A stretch of DNA of 64,000 nt from Kineothrix sp. MB12-C1. Lineage in GTDB: Bacteria > Bacillota > Clostridia > Lachnospirales > Lachnospiraceae. Below the pieces are notes generated by a model. It was given only the letters and a program-made list of their open reading frames with translations. It did not search any database and was not told the origin of the DNA. The stretch covers positions 1,674,001 through 1,738,000 of the forward strand of contig NZ_CP132957.1 in the NCBI RefSeq assembly GCF_030863805.1. Direction: 5' to 3'. The position numbers and the translations under genes were made by a program. Positions within the stretch are counted from its first letter, which is position 1, and the number at the start of each line of letters is the position of its first letter. This document shows positions 1-7,513 of the stretch, piece after piece.

Positions 1-20
1 GTTAATTCATATTTGTTCAT
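1..20 (-). CDS. rpsF: Ribosomal protein bS6, 5' tip only (partial)
   Basis: Only the first six codons plus two bases lie in the window; they read MNKYEL, the usual N-terminus of ribosomal protein bS6 of the small subunit. The ATG (18-20) is preceded by a textbook AAAGGAGG site. The neighbouring upstream gene encodes DUF951, which commonly precedes rpsF-ssb-rpsR in clostridia. That context plus the N-terminus supports the call, but six residues cannot prove it. A short hairpin (49-64, stem CTCAT/ATGAG) sits in the leader. Confidence 0.6.
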
Positions 21-121
21 GTGCGTTACCTCCTTTTGGTCTCTGGCCCTCATTCTCAGATGAGAGCAAGGAATTTAAAATATATCACGAATTACTATGA
101 TATCATACGAACTCAACATTT

Positions 122-304
122 TCAAGACTTTTGTTTGATTTCTCTGACATTTTTCTCAAGCATCTTGCGCGCTATCATAATCTGATGCCCGCACCCTTCA
201 CACTTCAAACGAAAATCAGCTCCTATGCGAAGCACCTCCCACTCCTTGCTTCCACAGGGATGCTGTTTCTTCAATCGTAAAACATCACCTACCTGAATCT
301 CCAT
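122..304 (-). CDS. DUF951 family protein
   Basis: A 60-residue protein beginning MEIQVGDVLRLKKQHPCG, which matches the short DUF951 family. An HPCG motif and a CEGCGH motif supply three cysteines and a histidine that could bind a metal. The start is set at 304 rather than at the upstream ATG (349), because a GGAGGG ribosome binding site lies five bases before it and the family begins at this residue. The gene precedes rpsF in the same direction with a gap of about 100 bases, an arrangement common in Firmicutes. Molecular function is not established; a nucleic-acid or ribosome-linked role is only inferred from the context. Confidence 0.8.
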   Translation of the reverse strand: MEIQVGDVLRLKKQHPCGSKEWEVLRIGADFRLKCEGCGHQIMIARKMLEKNVREIKQKS

Positions 305-414
305 CTGTCCCTCCTCTTTCCTCAACATTCTTCCGAATATTACATTCATGGTATATAACTGTCATAAACTATCCGGTTGCAATTATCTAACCCTTCCTAT
401 TTATTAAAGAACCC

Positions 415-1131
415 TTAAAGCTGATGAATAACTTCCCCTATACTTCCTTGTACGATTACATCCGCCACATGATCTCTCATTGTGGCTGTTTTATTGATAA
501 GAATTAATTTATTTCCCTTATAGTCATCAATCATGCCTGCTGCCGGATATACTGCCAGGGAAGTTCCTCCAACGATAAGGACTTCCGCATTCCTTATATA
601 TTCCATAGTCTCCTGTACCGTCTGTGAATCCAAGCCTTCTTCATAGAGCACCACATCGGGTTTAATCGGTCCGCCGCATGCATCGCAGTGAGGCACCCCT
701 TCGGAATGAAGCATATACTCTGCCGAAAATAGCTTCCCGCAATCTTCACAATAATTACGGTGTACCGATCCATGGAGCTCGAGTACCTTCCGACTTCCGG
801 CCGCTTGATGCAGCCCATCTATGTTCTGTGTAATAATAGCTTTTAATTTCCCTGTCCGTTCCCACTCAGCAAGTTTGTAATGAGCTGCGTTAGGTTTCGC
901 TGTCAGACACAGCATCTTATCTTTGTAAAAGCGATAGAATTCCTTCGGATTTCTCCGGTAAAAGGTATGGCTTAATATTGTTTCCGGAGGATAATCATAC
1001 TTCTGACTATACAGCCCATCCACACTTCGAAAATCAGGGATACCACTTTCTGTAGACACCCCTGCTCCACCGAAGAAAACGATATTACTGCTGTCATCTA
1101 TTATTTTCTTCAACTTCTCTATTCCGTTCAT
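415..1131 (-). CDS. cobB: NAD-dependent protein deacylase, Sir2 family
   Basis: Sirtuin that removes acyl groups from lysines using NAD+. Visible family signatures: GAGVSTESGIPDFRS (NAD site), TQNIDGLH, the catalytic histidine in LELHGS, a four-cysteine zinc site (CEDC ... CDAC), and GTSLAVYPAA. Length (238 residues) is typical of bacterial class sirtuins. The start at 1131 (MNGIEKL) is chosen because AAGGAGGATGG directly precedes it; the ATG at 1167 has no such site. It stands alone, divergent from the chemoreceptor gene. Symbol by homology class only; whether it deacetylates or desuccinylates cannot be read here. Confidence 0.9.
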   Translation of the reverse strand: MNGIEKLKKIIDDSSNIVFFGGAGVSTESGIPDFRSVDGLYSQKYDYPPETILSHTFYRRNPKEFYRFYKDKMLCLTAKPNAAHYKLAEWERTGKLKAIITQNIDGLHQAAGSRKVLELHGSVHRNYCEDCGKLFSAEYMLHSEGVPHCDACGGPIKPDVVLYEEGLDSQTVQETMEYIRNAEVLIVGGTSLAVYPAAGMIDDYKGNKLILINKTATMRDHVADVIVQGSIGEVIHQL

Positions 1132-1222
1132 GCCATCCTCCTTCTTTTTCCTATTACTATACACCATTTTAAGGCGATAAGAAACCTTTGTAAAATTATT
1201 TTTACCTTAACTTTACATGTCC

Positions 1223-1251
1223 TTGATAGAATATCTGCCTCATATTACATA
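1223..1251 (+). promoter_or_regulatory. Possible sigma-A promoter of the chemoreceptor gene
   Basis: TTGATA (1223-1228), 17-base spacer, TACATA (1246-1251), upstream of the chemoreceptor gene. The -10 is imperfect, and no other element supports it. Confidence 0.3.
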
Positions 1252-1377
1252 AAATGTGCATAACCGATTATCTTCATTTATTTTTCCATGTATTTATACG
1301 GTCAGCGCAGTAAATGCGCATATCTGCTGAATAGTTATTTTACATATGCAAATTACAAGAAAGGTATGGCTACTTAT

Positions 1378-3429
1378 ATGAAACGCAGAAATCACTCTTT
1401 AAGAATACAATTCTTCAAAAATCTCTCCCTGACTTTCGTCCTCCCTTTTCTTCTTCTTTTATTTATTATCACTATTTACACCTATCAAGTAATAAAAGAA
1501 GAAACCGAACGCAAAAATACTATTTATGTGTCCATGCTCTGCAATCAAATGAGAACAGAAATCGATAAATATACATCTATTGTAGAAACTGCTGCCATGC
1601 AGGAAAGTGTACAAAGTATGGATTACACACAAGCGGAACCTTATCTGCAAGCCCTATTAGCCGTTGAGGGAACTGATGTCTGGTCTCATTTCTTAATTGC
1701 TAATGAATACGGCACCGAACAGGTGCATACTGAAGGAAAGGATGGACATGGTTATTCCATTCGCACACAAGAAGCCTTCGCTATACCTTGGAAGGAGGAA
1801 CGGACCTATGTGAGCGAACCATCCATCTCCATAAGTACCGGCCGCTCCGTCCTCGGTATCAGCACCCCTATCTATCGAGGTGATTATAAAGTTGGTGTGC
1901 TCATTGGTTACCTGCGTCTGGAATGTATCTCCGACATATTGAACAGCTATCAATTCACAGGCAGTGGATATGTTTTCATGCTTAACTCCGACGGTACTGT
2001 CTCCGCCCATCCTGACCAATCACTCGTACTGAACGCCATCTACGGACTTCCTGACGAAAGCGATGCTGAAGCCGTGGAAGCTTATGCGCAAATACCGGAG
2101 AATCTGAAACAGGTTTATCTCGCTATGACCCAAGGGAAAAATGACAGCGTTATCATAAAAAATGAGAAAGCAGACTTTCTTTACTCCTATTATCCATTGG
2201 GGATACGAGATATGTCCGTATGCATCGTTTCTCCCTTACAGGAATCCTTCGCTCTCGTATATGGACTAATCAAAACAATGATCATAAGCATGCTCCTCAT
2301 ATGCCTGACCGGAAGCCTCGGAACCATTATGATGTCCCAAAGAATCTCTTCCTTATTTTATTGGATTATGAAACAAACCTCCCTATTATCCTCGGGCATT
2401 ACCGAACTGCAAATGAAAAAGCTTCCCTATGAAAAAACAAAAGAAATCACAGCATTAAAATCTTCCATATTCACTCTTGCCACCGGCCTGGAGGATGTAC
2501 TGTCCGGACTCGACGCTCAATCCAAGGACCTGACCCTTACTGTAAGTGATGTCTCAGAACGTATCGCTTCTTCCGATAGCAGCATTAATCATATATCTTC
2601 TCACCTCCAGCAAATCGCTTTAGGTACGAAGGCCGCCTCCGATGCTACACAAACTTTAAAAAGCAGCTCTTCCAAGAATCTAAGCTTTGCAACTGCTATT
2701 GCTGATTTCTCAAAAGAAGGAAAAACTTATACCTTGGATATGATGCAGAAGGCAGAAGGACTTGAAACAAATGCGGCGCAAGGAAAAACAACGGCAATGG
2801 AAGTCTTCTCCTCCATGCAGGAAAATCTGAAGCTATCCATGGAGGAAAGCAGTAAATCCGCATTGATAGGTAAATTGACCGATGAGATTCTCCAAATATC
2901 CAACCGGACAAACCTTTTATCCCTAAATGCTTCTATCGAAGCAGCAAGAGCCGGCACATCCAGCCACGGCTTCTCTGTCGTAGCTGCTGAGATCCGCGCC
3001 CTTGCCGAATGCAGCCGAAATGCAGCCGGCAAGATACAAGATATTAGCGAAGTCGTAACCACCGGTATCGCACGATTAACTCACGATGCCGATAATCTTT
3101 TGTCCTTTATTGACACCTCTGTCATAAATGACTATACCTTTTTTACGAATATTGCCAATCATTATTATAGGGATGCAACTGAAATTTCTCGAATGATGGA
3201 ACGTTTCTCGGAACATGCTGAACAGCTCAGGGCCTCCTTTGCCCTTATGGACGATAATATTTCTCACATCTTTGCTACCATGGATGAAAACAGCGGAAAT
3301 ATTACAGGAATCGCTCAATTATCCTCCGAGTTCGCCATAACCCTTCACAGTATTCGCGAAGAAGTGAATGCGTGCGATGAAATATCCGCCCACCTTCGCA
3401 AGAGCCTCACTTCTTTCCGCCCGGAGTAA
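1378..3429 (+). CDS. Methyl-accepting chemotaxis protein with extracellular Cache-type domain
   Basis: Membrane chemoreceptor feeding CheA/CheW. It has an N-terminal membrane helix (FVLPFLLLLFIITIY), an extracellular region of about 250 residues with dCache character (ending in a GSGYVFMLNSDGTVSAHP-like segment), a second helix (MIISMLLICLTGSLG), then a cytoplasmic signalling hairpin containing [15 protein letters not shown] and GFSVVAAEIRALAE. The usual HAMP linker is hard to recognise, and the tip differs from the consensus GE.G(R/K)GFAVVA. The start is uncertain: ATGs at 1288, 1366 and 1378 are possible and none has a well-placed ribosome site. Ligand unknown. No operon partner; OhrR follows downstream with its own promoter. 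Confidence 0.85.
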   Translation: MKRRNHSLRIQFFKNLSLTFVLPFLLLLFIITIYTYQVIKEETERKNTIYVSMLCNQMRTEIDKYTSIVETAAMQESVQSMDYTQAEPYLQALLAVEGTDVWSHFLIANEYGTEQVHTEGKDGHGYSIRTQEAFAIPWKEERTYVSEPSISISTGRSVLGISTPIYRGDYKVGVLIGYLRLECISDILNSYQFTGSGYVFMLNSDGTVSAHPDQSLVLNAIYGLPDESDAEAVEAYAQIPENLKQVYLAMTQGKNDSVIIKNEKADFLYSYYPLGIRDMSVCIVSPLQESFALVYGLIKTMIISMLLICLTGSLGTIMMSQRISSLFYWIMKQTSLLSSGITELQMKKLPYEKTKEITALKSSIFTLATGLEDVLSGLDAQSKDLTLTVSDVSERIASSDSSINHISSHLQQIALGTKAASDATQTLKSSSSKNLSFATAIADFSKEGKTYTLDMMQKAEGLETNAAQGKTTAMEVFSSMQENLKLSMEESSKSALIGKLTDEILQISNRTNLLSLNASIEAARAGTSSHGFSVVAAEIRALAECSRNAAGKIQDISEVVTTGIARLTHDADNLLSFIDTSVINDYTFFTNIANHYYRDATEISRMMERFSEHAEQLRASFALMDDNISHIFATMDENSGNITGIAQLSSEFAITLHSIREEVNACDEISAHLRKSLTSFRPE

Positions 3430-3444
3430 ACCTCCTCTCATGTA

Positions 3445-3473
3445 TTGACAAGTTTAAAATGATTGTGTACAAT
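3445..3473 (+). promoter_or_regulatory. Promoter and candidate OhrR operator
   Basis: TTGACA (3445-3450), 17-base spacer, TACAAT (3468-3473): a near-consensus sigma-A promoter. ATTGT-GT-ACAAT (3462-3473) is an inverted repeat covering the -10, resembling the TACAATT/AATTGTA-type sites bound by OhrR in Bacillus. This suggests autorepression. The ATG at 3503 follows an AAAAGGAG site. Confidence 0.7.
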
Positions 3474-3502
3474 TCACTTCATACATGTAAAAGGAGATTT
3501 TT

Positions 3503-3949
3503 ATGACGGATAAATACAATGCCTTAAAATTAGAAAACCAACTATGTTTTCCTCTATATGCCTGTTCCAAAGAAATCGTGAAAAGATATAAACCTTACCT
3601 GGATAACATCGATCTGACCTATACTCAATATATCGCTATGATGGTGTTATGGGAACATAAACAGATGAATGTGAAGGAATTGGGCAACTATCTTTATCTG
3701 GATTCCGGAACTCTCACTCCGGTCTTAAAAAAGCTGGAACAAAAGGGCTGGGTCATACGAAGCCGTGATAAGGAGGATGAAAGAGTATTGAATGTCACCC
3801 TTACGGACACCGGCGAAGCCTTAAAAGAGAAAGCAATAGATATTCCCAAGCAGATGGAAACCTGTATCGATCTTGAACCCGGTGAAGCGGCATTCTTATA
3901 TCAGATTTTATATAAAATACTGGGAAAATCCGGTGCTTCTCTTGAATAA
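3503..3949 (+). CDS. ohrR: Organic hydroperoxide-sensing repressor OhrR (MarR family)
   Basis: A 148-residue MarR-type winged-helix repressor very close in layout to Bacillus OhrR: KLENQLCFPLYACS near the N-terminus, LYLDSGTLTPVLKKLEQ in the recognition region, and a DKEDERV wing. The peroxide-sensing cysteine falls at residue 15, the same number as in B. subtilis OhrR. Cys22 could matter as a second thiol. It has its own promoter with an operator-like inverted repeat over the -10. The usual target, a peroxidase gene ohrA/ohrB, is not adjacent and not present in the window, so its target is either elsewhere or only itself. Confidence 0.9.
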   Translation: MTDKYNALKLENQLCFPLYACSKEIVKRYKPYLDNIDLTYTQYIAMMVLWEHKQMNVKELGNYLYLDSGTLTPVLKKLEQKGWVIRSRDKEDERVLNVTLTDTGEALKEKAIDIPKQMETCIDLEPGEAAFLYQILYKILGKSGASLE

Positions 3950-3960
3950 GCACCGGATTT
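3926..3960 (+). terminator. Stem-loop at the 3' end of ohrR
   Basis: A 13-bp perfect stem (3926-3938 with 3948-3960; arm AAATCCGGTGCTT) and a 9-base loop. The loop and second arm cover the ohrR stop codon. The T-tract after it is poor on the plus strand, while on the minus strand it lies beyond the end of murP. It may act in both directions for these convergent genes. Confidence 0.6.
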
Positions 3961-4000
3961 CAGGGGTATTTTATGTTAATTGGTAAGTTAACTTTAATAA

Positions 4001-5425
4001 CTATGTATTTGCTACATCTTTTTCCTTAATCGTAAACTGTGTAATAATAAATCCTGCCACATAGGAGATTAACAAGCCGATAAAGAAGTTCATCATACTT
4101 TCCGGTTTCATGATCGCGATGGCAACTAAGCCCGAGGGTCCCCAGGAATTGGCCATTACATGTGTCAGCATTACATAAGCACCGCCGAAGCCCGCTCCCA
4201 AACCTGCAGTAATAAAAGGCTTGAACATCGGAAGGGTAACTCCGTAAATCAGCGGTTCTCCAACTCCGAGGAAACCTGCGGGAAGAGCACCGGTAATTAC
4301 TTTCTGTAAACGATGGTTGCCTGTGCGTTTTGCCTTAAAGTAGATTGCGAGGGACGCGCCGACCTGACCCGCACCAGCCATTGCTAATACCGGGAATAAA
4401 CTAACCCCGCCCATCGCCTCTAACTGGAGTGCATAAATCGGAATGAGTCCGTGGTGTAAGCCAAGCAGTACCATAGGTAAGAATAATGCCGATAAAATAT
4501 ATCCGCTGATTACACTTATAATCGGATTCGATGAATTAATAATCACGCTAAGCATCGCTACCAGTCCATCCGATAAAAATCCTGCAAGAGGCATAATTGC
4601 AAATACAAATACGACACCGGTAATCAGTAAGGACAAGAACGGTGTAACGACCAAGTCCAGTACGTCCGGAATATGCTTTCTAACAAACTTCTCCACCTTA
4701 GCCAGAATCCAAACGCCGATGATAACTCCGATAATACCGCCCTTACCCGTCGTTAAGATAGAGTTTAGCGGTGTTTCTTCGTTATATAATCCAAAGAAGG
4801 TGGAGATCGCTACAATATTCGCTCCAATGGATATACCGCCGATCATACCGCCTAAAGCTTCCGTTGCACCAAACTGCTTCGCGGAATTAATACCCGTATA
4901 GATAGCAAAATAGCCTAAGAAAGCCGTTCCGATTAAACCAAATAATAACTGTAATATCTGCCAGAATCCATCTGTCGCCAACACTCCCTGCCCTTGAAGG
5001 GTAGTAATTAAGCTTGTCAAGCCATTGAATAAACCTGCTGCGATAATTGCCGGAATTAAAGGGATAAAAATATCGGCGATAGTTCTGATTGCCTTTTTGA
5101 AAGGACTTTGTTTCTGCATACTTTTTACAGAGGCCTTATTATCTTCCCAACTATCGTCTCCTGATTTTACTTTAGGAAGTCCCAACTCATTTGTGCAGAT
5201 ATCGGTAACTTTCTTTGCCTTTCCCGGACCTAAGACAACTTGAAGAGATGCGCCGTCCGTAATATAACCTAAGACACCATCTGCCCCCTTTATTTCTTCC
5301 CCTTTTACAATAGAAGTATCCTTAACAATAAGACGCAGTCTTGTCATACAGTTAGTTGCACTTACAACATTCTCTTTCCCGCCAAGCAGTTCTACTAATT
5401 TCTTGGCTAATTCTGAATTTGTCAT
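4001..5425 (-). CDS. murP: PTS transporter subunit EIIBC, N-acetylmuramic acid type (MurP-like)
   Basis: Phosphotransferase permease that imports a sugar and phosphorylates it, here presumably N-acetylmuramic acid to MurNAc-6-phosphate. The N-terminal EIIB domain carries the phospho-cysteine in SATNCMTRLRL (residue 26); the rest is a multi-helix EIIC domain with GVGEPLIYGVTLP. No EIIA domain is fused, so a separate EIIA-Glc is required, as with MurP of E. coli. The start at 5425 (MTNSEL) is chosen because GGAGGAGG precedes it; the ATG at 5452 lies inside the murQ stop. It is the last gene of murR-murQ-murP. The substrate is inferred from this neighbourhood, since the EIIBC family also includes sucrose and trehalose transporters. 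Confidence 0.87.
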   Translation of the reverse strand: MTNSELAKKLVELLGGKENVVSATNCMTRLRLIVKDTSIVKGEEIKGADGVLGYITDGASLQVVLGPGKAKKVTDICTNELGLPKVKSGDDSWEDNKASVKSMQKQSPFKKAIRTIADIFIPLIPAIIAAGLFNGLTSLITTLQGQGVLATDGFWQILQLLFGLIGTAFLGYFAIYTGINSAKQFGATEALGGMIGGISIGANIVAISTFFGLYNEETPLNSILTTGKGGIIGVIIGVWILAKVEKFVRKHIPDVLDLVVTPFLSLLITGVVFVFAIMPLAGFLSDGLVAMLSVIINSSNPIISVISGYILSALFLPMVLLGLHHGLIPIYALQLEAMGGVSLFPVLAMAGAGQVGASLAIYFKAKRTGNHRLQKVITGALPAGFLGVGEPLIYGVTLPMFKPFITAGLGAGFGGAYVMLTHVMANSWGPSGLVAIAIMKPESMMNFFIGLLISYVAGFIITQFTIKEKDVANT

Positions 5426-5451
5426 ATACCCTATTCCTCCTCCAACTATCA

Positions 5452-6354
5452 TTATTTATTCTCATTAAGAGCATATCGTATATGCCCATGTGAGCGGTTC
5501 AATTGTTCTATGGCTTCGTCTTTCGAGCATTGTAAAAGTATCATTGTGATCGCCAGTTTGACGCTTCCTGACGCTTCTTCCAATTTTTCTTTTGCTATCT
5601 CCTGGCTGCAATCTGTGGCGGTTATAATTATATTTTCCGCTCTCTTAACCAACTTCTCATTCGTCTGCATTACATCCACCATAAGATTTTTATATACTTT
5701 TCCAATCCCTACCATACTGCCTGTGGATATCATATTGAGGACCATCTTCTGTGCAGTTCCTGCTTTTAACCTGGTAGAACCCGTCAAAACCTCCGGCCCC
5801 GGCACCGGCTCGATTGCAATATCCGAATATTTCCCTATCTCCGAATTCTTATTACAAGCTACGATAGCCGTCTTACAGCCGATTTCCCTCGCATATTTTA
5901 ATCCGCCTATTACATACGGCGTCCGTCCGCTGGCTGCGATGCCTATAACGATGTCATTTTCATTCAGATTAAGAGCCTTCAGATCCTCTTTCCCCAGCTT
6001 CACACTATCTTCGGCGCCTTCTACCGCCTTTATAAAAGCTTTGCTGCCTCCGGCAATCAGGCCAACTACCATCTCCGGCGGAATACCGAAGGTCGGCGGA
6101 CATTCTACGGCATCCAGCAAGCCCAGGCGTCCGCTTGTTCCGGCGCCCATATAGATAATTCTTCCGCCATTTTCGAGGGATGTGGTGCACCATTCTATGA
6201 CAGTAGCGATTTCCGGCAATACCTCCTTTACTGCACGAACTGCATTCTCATCTTCTTTATTCATAACCATCGCAATCTCCAAGGGAGACATACCGTCCAG
6301 ATTCACTGTGTTCTCATTGCGTGCCTCAGTTGTCAGTTTTGTTAAATCAAGCAA
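5452..6354 (-). CDS. murQ: N-acetylmuramic acid 6-phosphate etherase
   Basis: Cytoplasmic etherase that cleaves the D-lactyl ether of MurNAc-6-phosphate to GlcNAc-6-phosphate and lactate, part of peptidoglycan sugar recycling. The SIS fold is visible: GAGTSGRLGLLDAVECPPTFG carries the catalytic glutamate (about residue 84), followed by GGSKAFIKAVEGAED with a second acidic residue, and AASGRTPYVIGGL. Length 300 is standard. The start is a TTG at 6354 with GGAGGA seven bases upstream; that ribosome site overlaps the end of murR, suggesting translational coupling. Lies between the regulator and the PTS permease. Confidence 0.96.
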   Translation of the reverse strand: MLDLTKLTTEARNENTVNLDGMSPLEIAMVMNKEDENAVRAVKEVLPEIATVIEWCTTSLENGGRIIYMGAGTSGRLGLLDAVECPPTFGIPPEMVVGLIAGGSKAFIKAVEGAEDSVKLGKEDLKALNLNENDIVIGIAASGRTPYVIGGLKYAREIGCKTAIVACNKNSEIGKYSDIAIEPVPGPEVLTGSTRLKAGTAQKMVLNMISTGSMVGIGKVYKNLMVDVMQTNEKLVKRAENIIITATDCSQEIAKEKLEEASGSVKLAITMILLQCSKDEAIEQLNRSHGHIRYALNENK

Positions 6355-6357
6355 TTC

Positions 6358-7251
6358 TCATTCCTCCTTGTCGCTTTCTTCCTTGCTATTTTTTTCCTCG
6401 GTGATAGCATGGTAAGGCTTCTCAATGTGTGTCCTTTGAAACTGCGTCAAACCAGCTTCATACTGTTTATTCAGAAACCCAGTATAAAGGATATCAATAA
6501 TATTGAGTTGGGCAATTCTGGATGACATTGCTCCGCTTCTGAATATAAACTCCGTTGCTGCAACGCTTAAATTGTAATCTGCCATGCCGGATAAGGGAGA
6601 GTTCTCAAATCTGGTAATTGCTATGATCGGAGCCCCTTTTTGCTTTACTTCTGCCGCACACCTTATCATTTCTTCGGTTAGCCCTGAATAGCTGATTACA
6701 ATGGCAACATCATCTTTCTTGATGTTTCTCGCTTGCAATAACTGCGCATGCCAGTCCTCACTGATTAAGCAAGGCTTATTCATTCTCAGGAACTTCAAAT
6801 ACGCATCCTTAGCGACCAAAAGAGAGGAACCCATCCCAAACAGGCAGATGGTATGGGACTTACAAAGTAAATCCACACATTCTTCTAAAATATCGAGGTC
6901 AATTAACTTTCTTGTGCTTTCTAAGGAAACAATATTTTTATAAGTAACCTTATCTACAATAGATTCCAATGAATCCTCTTTTGTAATCTCCTTCCTTTTT
7001 TCCAGATTTGTGGATTTACGAAGGGCTAACTCATAAAGAAGAGACTTATGCAGCTCCTTGTACCCGTTAAAGCCTAATTTCTTACACAACCTAATAACAG
7101 TAGAAGGGGATGAGAAGGTCACCTCAGCAAGTTCATGAATGTTGCAGTTTGCCGCTTTCTCAGGATTCTCTATCAAATATCTAATGATTCCCTTTTCAGC
7201 CCCGCTGGCCTGCTTAGAAAATTCCTGTAAACGCACCAGAACACTTTTCAT
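6358..7251 (-). CDS. murR: RpiR/MurR-family transcriptional regulator
   Basis: A 297-residue regulator with an N-terminal HTH_6 domain (ANCNIHELAEVTFSSPSTVI and onward) and a C-terminal SIS domain (FGMGSSLLVAKDAYLKF, ISYSGLTEEMIRCAAEV) that binds a sugar phosphate. As the first gene of murRQP it is inferred to respond to MurNAc-6-phosphate. RBS TGGAGGAAAGAG lies just ahead of the ATG. The short acidic lysine-rich tail (EEKNSKEESDKEE) is unremarkable. A promoter and two direct repeats lie upstream (7283-7360). Whether it represses or activates cannot be read from the sequence. Confidence 0.92.
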   Translation of the reverse strand: MKSVLVRLQEFSKQASGAEKGIIRYLIENPEKAANCNIHELAEVTFSSPSTVIRLCKKLGFNGYKELHKSLLYELALRKSTNLEKRKEITKEDSLESIVDKVTYKNIVSLESTRKLIDLDILEECVDLLCKSHTICLFGMGSSLLVAKDAYLKFLRMNKPCLISEDWHAQLLQARNIKKDDVAIVISYSGLTEEMIRCAAEVKQKGAPIIAITRFENSPLSGMADYNLSVAATEFIFRSGAMSSRIAQLNIIDILYTGFLNKQYEAGLTQFQRTHIEKPYHAITEEKNSKEESDKEE

Positions 7252-7282
7252 CTCTTTCCTCCATTCTCATGTCTATATCTCA

Positions 7283-7360
7283 TATATAACACATTGAATC
7301 TTTTATATCAATTTATAGAAATAACTATGAAACTTTATACCACACTATGAATACTTTATA
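7283..7360 (-). promoter_or_regulatory. murRQP promoter and candidate MurR binding repeats
   Basis: On the minus strand, TTGATA (top-strand 7306-7311), 17-base spacer, TATATA (7283-7288). Upstream of the -35 are two direct repeats, CTATGAAACTTTATA (7325-7339) and CTATGAATACTTTATA (7345-7360), whose starts are 20 bp apart, i.e. about two helical turns. Each is partly palindromic. The location upstream of the -35 would fit activation or looping as well as repression. Confidence 0.5.
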
Positions 7361-7478
7361 TAGTATTTTACCGATTATTTGACTTTCTTTATGCAAAATA
7401 TATAATTAAAACAGGATATTTTCCTACCGTTAAAAAAATATATGAAAATAGTTATTAACCTAAAGAATGTTCTGAATC

Positions 7479-7508
7479 AAAAAAAGAATGGGAATCCCAT
7501 TCTTTTTT
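7479..7508 (-). terminator. Intrinsic terminator of chemoreceptor gene
   Basis: Stem GAATGGG/CCCATTC with a very short loop, flanked by A7 on one side and T6 on the other. It can act on both strands, but directly follows the stop codon (7514-7516) of the minus-strand chemoreceptor. Confidence 0.8.
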
Positions 7509-7513
7509 ACGTT

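Noticed and set aside
4443-4901. Plus-strand ORF of 152 residues within murP
   Set aside because: Shadow of the murP gene; no ribosome site and no known family.
5510-6154. Plus-strand ORF of 214 residues within murQ
   Set aside because: Shadow frame opposite a clear etherase gene.
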